Positions 5,750 through 9,489 of a DNA stretch of 9,489 nucleotides are shown here, piece after piece. How positions within the stretch are numbered: the stretch's first letter is position 1; each line of letters opens with the position of its first letter. The notes under the pieces are model-generated. The model saw only the letters and a program-made list of their open reading frames with translations. It was not told the DNA's origin and made no database searches. Source of the DNA: Thermoplasmata archaeon (lineage in GTDB: Archaea > Thermoplasmatota > Thermoplasmata > Thermoplasmatales > Thermoplasmataceae); contig JAJZOT010000041.1 of assembly GCA_021847855.1 (NCBI GenBank), positions 1-9,489 of the forward strand. The letters run 5' to 3'. Both the position numbers and the translations under genes were made by a program.

Positions 5750-6163
5750 TCACACCCATTCCCATATATCCTTGCTGTAATCGCCCACGTAGCTTAGATC
5801 GAAATGCAGGTCCGGATGATCCCCGGACACTTTGAAGAGGATGTCCAGGTATTCTTTCAGCAGCGACTTGGGCATGAAGGCCAAAGCCCTGAGCTTTCCC
5901 CCGGCGATCTTCATGATGGTCCCTGCCCTAGGTATGTGTGCAGCATTGGCGCTGTTCCGCACGAGGTTGACGAACGGTGCTGTGACATCGGCAAGGTAGA
6001 TGCCGTTGTCACTGGGAAGCGGCCGCCATGAATCAGGAACGGTGGAGGAAGGGCATATGGCAATGCTCCTGAGTGAATCCTTCAGGAGTGCCCTGTACTT
6101 TTCAATTCCATCAATGTGTGCATACTGTTCATCATACACAAAATATCCGGATGATTCCATCAT
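5750..6163 (-). CDS. chimeric frame: transposase catalytic start fused to the C-terminal part of an unidentified GC-rich gene
   Basis: The 137-residue frame has two unlike parts. Residues 1-30 (SSGYFVYDEQYAHIDG, KYRALLKDS) are the first catalytic block of a DDE transposase, continuing the zinc-ribbon frame at 6160-6648. From about residue 31 the DNA becomes GC-rich. The protein then reads DSWRPLPSDNGIYLADVTAP, FVNLVRNSANAAHIPRAG, GKLRALAFMPKSLLKEYLDI and SGDHPDLHFDLSYVGDYSKD. This does not resemble the transposase continuation I would expect, and I do not recognise it. The change falls near 6074, inside a 7-bp inverted repeat (6066-6088). The likely history is that a deletion or insertion joined a truncated transposase to the tail of another gene, whose own start is lost. 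The downstream partner is the 66-residue gene at 5512-5712. The frame is uninterrupted, so a fusion protein could be made, but I doubt it is functional. Confidence 0.5.
   Translation of the reverse strand: MMESSGYFVYDEQYAHIDGIEKYRALLKDSLRSIAICPSSTVPDSWRPLPSDNGIYLADVTAPFVNLVRNSANAAHIPRAGTIMKIAGGKLRALAFMPKSLLKEYLDILFKVSGDHPDLHFDLSYVGDYSKDIWEWV
6066..6088. repeat. inverted repeat at the transposase/GC-rich junction
   Basis: CTCCTGA (6066-6072) and TCAGGAG (6082-6088) are perfect 7-bp inverted copies separated by nine bases. The protein-level switch from transposase to unrelated sequence falls in the spacer. It may be a recombination scar or chance. Confidence 0.4.
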
Positions 6164-6648
6164 TCCTGACGGTGATGGCTGTACATATTTCTTGATAGTG
6201 TTTCATGGGACATGATCACGTTCCCGATGATTCGAAAGAGGTCTGCTGCCTTCCTCAGGGATGTCTTAACCCTAGTCCTGACAATCTTCTCCCTGATTTT
6301 ATCAGGGTAATGCTTTCCATAACCGTAGATCGGAGGACGTGCAACAAATGAATATCTGCAGTCATTGCAGATGCATCTCTGAACCCGGAATACTGTACCA
6401 TTCTCCATGGTTCTGATGCAGGTTCCATTCCTCACCACGTTCTTGGATCGGCACTGGGGGCACATTGGATTCTTGAAACAGATCAGATCGTTTTCCTTAA
6501 GTTCCATGTCCATCATCGGTATGTTATTTACCGGAAAGACGGTAGAAGAATTCACTGAGACATAATCGTCAAGAGATGTAGAAACTCTCCTGAACTCAGT
6601 GTATGGAGCCTTCCTTAGTCGCATGTCAGGATTTCGGTACCGAAGCAC
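6074..6648 (-). pseudogene. truncated, frame-shifted IS transposase with N-terminal zinc ribbon
   Basis: The first frame (6648 to TGA at 6162-6160, 162 residues) starts at GTG, with an ATG nine codons in as an alternative. It carries a zinc ribbon: C63-P-Q-C66, C77, then C92-I-C94-N-D-C97. A basic helix-turn-helix follows (KTSLRKAADLFRIIG, then IMSHETLSR at about 147-153). Family proteins continue as ETxRKYV. Here that continuation (KYVQPSPSGMMESSGYFVYD) is found one frame over, so a frameshift near 6190 splits the gene. The second frame holds the first catalytic block, DEQYAHIDG, with YRALLKD, then changes into unrelated GC-rich sequence near 6074. The second and third acidic catalytic residues are therefore missing. 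The two frames overlap as ATGA, which would permit re-initiation, but the lost catalytic domain makes the element immobile unless helped in trans. Confidence 0.7.
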
Positions 6649-6657
6649 CTGTCAGGA
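6624..6657. repeat. 12-bp perfect palindrome flanked by direct repeats, between divergent genes
   Basis: TTCGGTACCGAA (6633-6644) is a perfect palindrome. The octamer TGTCAGGA occurs directly on both sides (6624-6631 and 6650-6657), and a shorter TGTCAGA follows at 6681. The block overlaps the transposase start and ends 16 bases before the first ATG of the ATPase. It could be an operator or the remaining end of the insertion sequence. The sequence alone does not distinguish these. Confidence 0.4.
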
Positions 6658-6673
6658 AGAAAACAACTAAATT

Positions 6674-9489
6674 ATGACAATGTCAGAAGATAAAAGAATT
6701 TATAAACAAACAGTGGCTAAGTTTGTGTTGTCCAAGGTAGAAGTTTTGAAAAAATTTGTTAAGGAAAATGCCCTTTTTTTAACATCAGTAAACGCTAGTT
6801 CAGAAGGTGCAAAGCACCTTATGAGAACCTTCTTGGATAAACACAACTTCAAGTCAGAAGACCGGTTCAAACTTAATGATGTTATTGACGAGGTCCTGAA
6901 TCTAATACTGAAACATAGTTATGAAACATTTGATGATTTTGTTGAAGATGTCAGAAAGATTCCATTCTTAAGAGAAAGGGCTCCGGAAACTAAGTTGAAA
7001 ATATTGTTTGATTCAAACACTTCACCATCGCAAACAATAATCAAACCCGAAGACCTGACTAAATTAGAAAACGATGAGTTTTTGAAGAGTTTGGAGGAAA
7101 AATACAAGCAAAAAGTCACAAAAGAATTGCAGGACCAGATTAACGAAAAACTCAATGAGTTAAATAGAAGGATAGAAGAATTTGAAACAGAAAAGAAAGA
7201 TTATGAAAAATTCAAGAGCGGACTAGACAGTATTCCACTTAGCATTTCATTGGACGAACTCGTTGAAAAATATCCCTCATCCATGGATAACGAGGTTCAG
7301 AGGAGTTCGGCCGATTGGTGGGAGGAAGCGGTTTTGACCGGTGACCCATTCCCTTCAAACTTGGGTCTCACGGGGATATCCCCTGAAAAATATGGGGAGA
7401 TTGTAGTGGAAACTCCTTTTATTAGGGACTATATAGACAAGGCAAGTAAAGGGTCTAAAACCTTGATGGGAAAAACCACTTTGTTGTTGGGGGAATTTGG
7501 ATCTGGCAAAACAACCCTATTTCAGTATCTCTCATATAAAGTGTCTATAGGGAAAATACTCCCAATAAACGTTATATTGAATCCTGGTCCTAGGATAGTG
7601 GATTTGACTTCTTCAATGTTGCAGCAAATATACAAAGGTGCCGCTGAGACTTACAAAGTTAGGATAGGGATTGATCCAAGAAGAGAAGACTCTGGACGAG
7701 ATTTAGCAATCGACATCACAAATACACTAACTTCTCTTTCTAGGGAAAATGTCACAGAGGGTTTCCTAGTATTGCTTGACGGGCTTCATAAAGGAAATTC
7801 TTATGAAAACCAAGTTTTTGAGTTTCTCCAACAGATACAGAACGTGCAAGAATATTTCTCGCAGCAGTCAATACAAATAGGATTCATTATAGCAGGTTCA
7901 ATGCGATGGAAGAATGAGATAGTCAATATACCCTCACTTTCTGGGAGTTTTTATGCAATAAACGTTATCCCACCAATCACCGCTGAATATGCGGTAATGG
8001 CCTTTAAGAAGAGGATAAAGTCCTTTTCCAGTGATGCTAGCGATGAACCTGTAATAAGGGACGATACAAGCCTACTGGGTGTATTTGAATTACTTCAAAG
8101 GAGACTAGTCCGTGAAGTTACTTTTCGGGACTTTCTGGATTACGTTAGACAGAGGCTCGATGCCAGAAATTACAAGGAATTGGGAGTGGAGGTTGCTCTT
8201 CATCTGGAGATTGTTACAGATGTCAGATCCATATTGAACAAGTCGATCATAGGAGGAAATTATAGGGCCTTGTGGGCAGAACTGTATAAAAAACCATTTT
8301 TGAAAGCACACTGCAAAGATATAATGAGACTGGCATTCAAACATGGTATTGCTGAAGATACTCTGCTCTTCAAGGACAATAAAGCTTCATTTTTCCTTTT
8401 AAGGCGTTATGGTTTTCTCTATCAAGTGAGAGTTGATGGCGAGGAATCGTTCAGGTGGTATCCCTCGTCTGAAGTAGTGTTTGCGACAACACAAGTTTGT
8501 AAATCACTCTACATATCTCCAAACAGAGCACTTTCAGCTGCCTTTGAAGAAGAAGCATCTGTCATGAAAGATGAAACTGTGACTATCTATGCGGGGGTAA
8601 TAAGAACACTTTCAGAGGTAATTTCAGCATGGTCTGATACTTTCCCGGATATCACACAGAGACTACAAGAAGCAAAAGCCACACTTACGCAGATAGGGGA
8701 AATAGTCTCTCATGCGAATGTTGATCTTCTCACACCAATTCTGATTTCAAAACCAGTTAAAATTCTAATAGAGTCGATAGTGCAATTCGTCTATGGTACT
8801 GAAATTGACGCGGATAAGATATGGGATTATTTCTCTAATTCTTGGGTATCACCTGAGAATTTCGATTCGATTAAACAGTATGCATACTGGGAGACAGCTA
8901 TCCCTCGACAACAAACACCTTTGTATGGTCTATTGCAGCAGCACAGCCAGATAATGACTGATTTGTTAAGAATTTTGATCGATGTAGTGAGAGGTGAAGG
9001 TGTTTCCAGATTGCTCGGCAGAACACTCTCTTTTTCTGATTTGCAGAGAATCCACATCATGAGAAAATTATTTCTGGACCAATCTTACGCTGAAGTGGCA
9101 GATAAAATGACCACATTAATGGAGGAAAGGTTCAGAGAGACTGTCTTCCCAGCATTGAGAGCGATTTGGGGTGATAAAGCAACAAAACTGCTTCCTAAAG
9201 ACTTAATTGATGAAATTGGAAGAGCCGGCGAACGGGGCCATCCGGATTTAATTCGTTCGACTCACCCTAACTTTCTTTATGATATATCCAGAAGTGAATA
9301 TTCCAAAGTCCTCTTTACTGGGGATATATACAAAGCTTTACTTGGAAGTCGGAACAATACTCCTCAGGAGAAAGAAAGAATCAAAAAATCCTTTGAATTG
9401 GCCTCTTCTTTAAATGACAGGGTTGCACATCGAGATGAGGCATCTTACTTTGCAGATAATGCAGTAAATATTGGTGCAACTCTAGCCTT
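6674..9489 (+). CDS. large P-loop ATPase with coiled coil and C-terminal HEPN-like region (partial, runs off the window)
   Basis: The frame is open from a TAA at 6668-6670 to the last base and encodes at least 938 residues. Residues 1-125 are helical and unrecognised. Residues 128-183 are a charged coiled coil (for example QINEKLNELNRRIEEFETEK). Residues 213-250 lead into the ATPase (DWWEEAV, DPFPSNLGLTGI, EIVVETPFI). Walker A is GEFGSGKT at 273-280 with K279. Walker B is FLVLLDG at 364-370 with D369, and IIAGSMRWK at 405-413 resembles the sensor strand of Orc/STAND-type ATPases. Residues 430-800 are mostly helical. Near the end GRAGERGHPDLIRSTHPNF and SSLNDRVAHRDEASYFADNA recall Swt1-like HEPN domains, with N914 where the usual Arg of the R-N-x-x-A-H motif would be and H919 kept. 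Predicted role: ATP-driven sensing or remodelling in defence, by inference from architecture. The start is uncertain: ATG 6674 or 6680, or GTG 6725 if the internal TATA box is used. Its true 3' end and neighbours are outside the window. Confidence 0.8.
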   Translation, partial: MTMSEDKRIYKQTVAKFVLSKVEVLKKFVKENALFLTSVNASSEGAKHLMRTFLDKHNFKSEDRFKLNDVIDEVLNLILKHSYETFDDFVEDVRKIPFLRERAPETKLKILFDSNTSPSQTIIKPEDLTKLENDEFLKSLEEKYKQKVTKELQDQINEKLNELNRRIEEFETEKKDYEKFKSGLDSIPLSISLDELVEKYPSSMDNEVQRSSADWWEEAVLTGDPFPSNLGLTGISPEKYGEIVVETPFIRDYIDKASKGSKTLMGKTTLLLGEFGSGKTTLFQYLSYKVSIGKILPINVILNPGPRIVDLTSSMLQQIYKGAAETYKVRIGIDPRREDSGRDLAIDITNTLTSLSRENVTEGFLVLLDGLHKGNSYENQVFEFLQQIQNVQEYFSQQSIQIGFIIAGSMRWKNEIVNIPSLSGSFYAINVIPPITAEYAVMAFKKRIKSFSSDASDEPVIRDDTSLLGVFELLQRRLVREVTFRDFLDYVRQRLDARNYKELGVEVALHLEIVTDVRSILNKSIIGGNYRALWAELYKKPFLKAHCKDIMRLAFKHGIAEDTLLFKDNKASFFLLRRYGFLYQVRVDGEESFRWYPSSEVVFATTQVCKSLYISPNRALSAAFEEEASVMKDETVTIYAGVIRTLSEVISAWSDTFPDITQRLQEAKATLTQIGEIVSHANVDLLTPILISKPVKILIESIVQFVYGTEIDADKIWDYFSNSWVSPENFDSIKQYAYWETAIPRQQTPLYGLLQQHSQIMTDLLRILIDVVRGEGVSRLLGRTLSFSDLQRIHIMRKLFLDQSYAEVADKMTTLMEERFRETVFPALRAIWGDKATKLLPKDLIDEIGRAGERGHPDLIRSTHPNFLYDISRSEYSKVLFTGDIYKALLGSRNNTPQEKERIKKSFELASSLNDRVAHRDEASYFADNAVNIGATLA
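6699..6706 (+). promoter_or_regulatory. TATA-like box inside the 5' end of the ATPase frame
   Basis: TTTATAAA is centred near 6702.5, giving an expected transcription start near 6728, at in-frame GTG (6725) and TTG (6728) codons. No TATA box lies the right distance before the ATGs at 6674 and 6680; only AGGAAG at 6654-6659 precedes them, 14 bases away from the first. The first 17 codons may therefore not be translated. Confidence 0.35.

Noticed and set aside
5641..6215. Plus-strand frames of 64-75 residues in the GC-rich patch
   Set aside because: They are antisense to the minus-strand genes and have Pro/Arg/Cys-rich shadow composition.
6919..9060. Minus-strand frames of 77-79 residues
   Set aside because: They are antisense to the continuous ATPase frame, whose Walker motifs fix the coding strand.
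1..9489. CRISPR array, tRNA or rRNA genes
   Set aside because: I saw no regularly spaced repeats of CRISPR type, no TPsiC-like arm with a matching acceptor stem, and no rRNA-like stretch.

Overview
The window looks like accessory DNA from an archaeon. Archaeal signs are TATA-like boxes about 26 bp upstream of several starts, little Shine-Dalgarno use, a tiny AbrB-type regulator, and XerA-like recombinase and zinc-ribbon transposase remnants. From remembered family resemblance only, the order Thermoplasmatales (Ferroplasma/Cuniculiplasma-like) is my best guess. No rRNA, tRNA or housekeeping gene confirms this.

Layout, left to right. Positions 1-479 hold the tail of an unidentified frame and a decayed tyrosine recombinase. 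Positions 576-3455 (minus) encode an intact 959-residue protein joining a PD-ExK nuclease-like domain to an N6-adenine DNA methyltransferase, i.e. a candidate single-chain (type IIG-like) restriction-modification enzyme. Positions 3456-5466 are mostly a gene graveyard: a frame-shifted minus-strand remnant, an intact 50-residue AbrB-like protein, a broken surface-protein gene, one intact exported protein with a clear promoter, and a decayed second AbrB copy. Positions 5512-6076 (minus) are GC-rich and carry a small unidentified gene plus the truncated end of another. That end is fused in frame to a frame-shifted IS transposase (to 6648). From 6674 to the window end, on the plus strand, runs an uninterrupted frame of at least 938 residues. 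It encodes a large P-loop ATPase with an N-terminal coiled coil and a C-terminal HEPN-like helical region, and it is still open at 9489.

The two big intact genes, a self-contained DNA modification/cleavage enzyme and a large ATPase with a HEPN-like tail, are the kinds of genes found in archaeal and bacterial defence islands, and mobile-element debris surrounds both. Whether they act together cannot be decided here: they are 3.2 kb apart, point away from each other, and the ATPase's downstream neighbours are outside the window. The ATPase is the best candidate for something undescribed.
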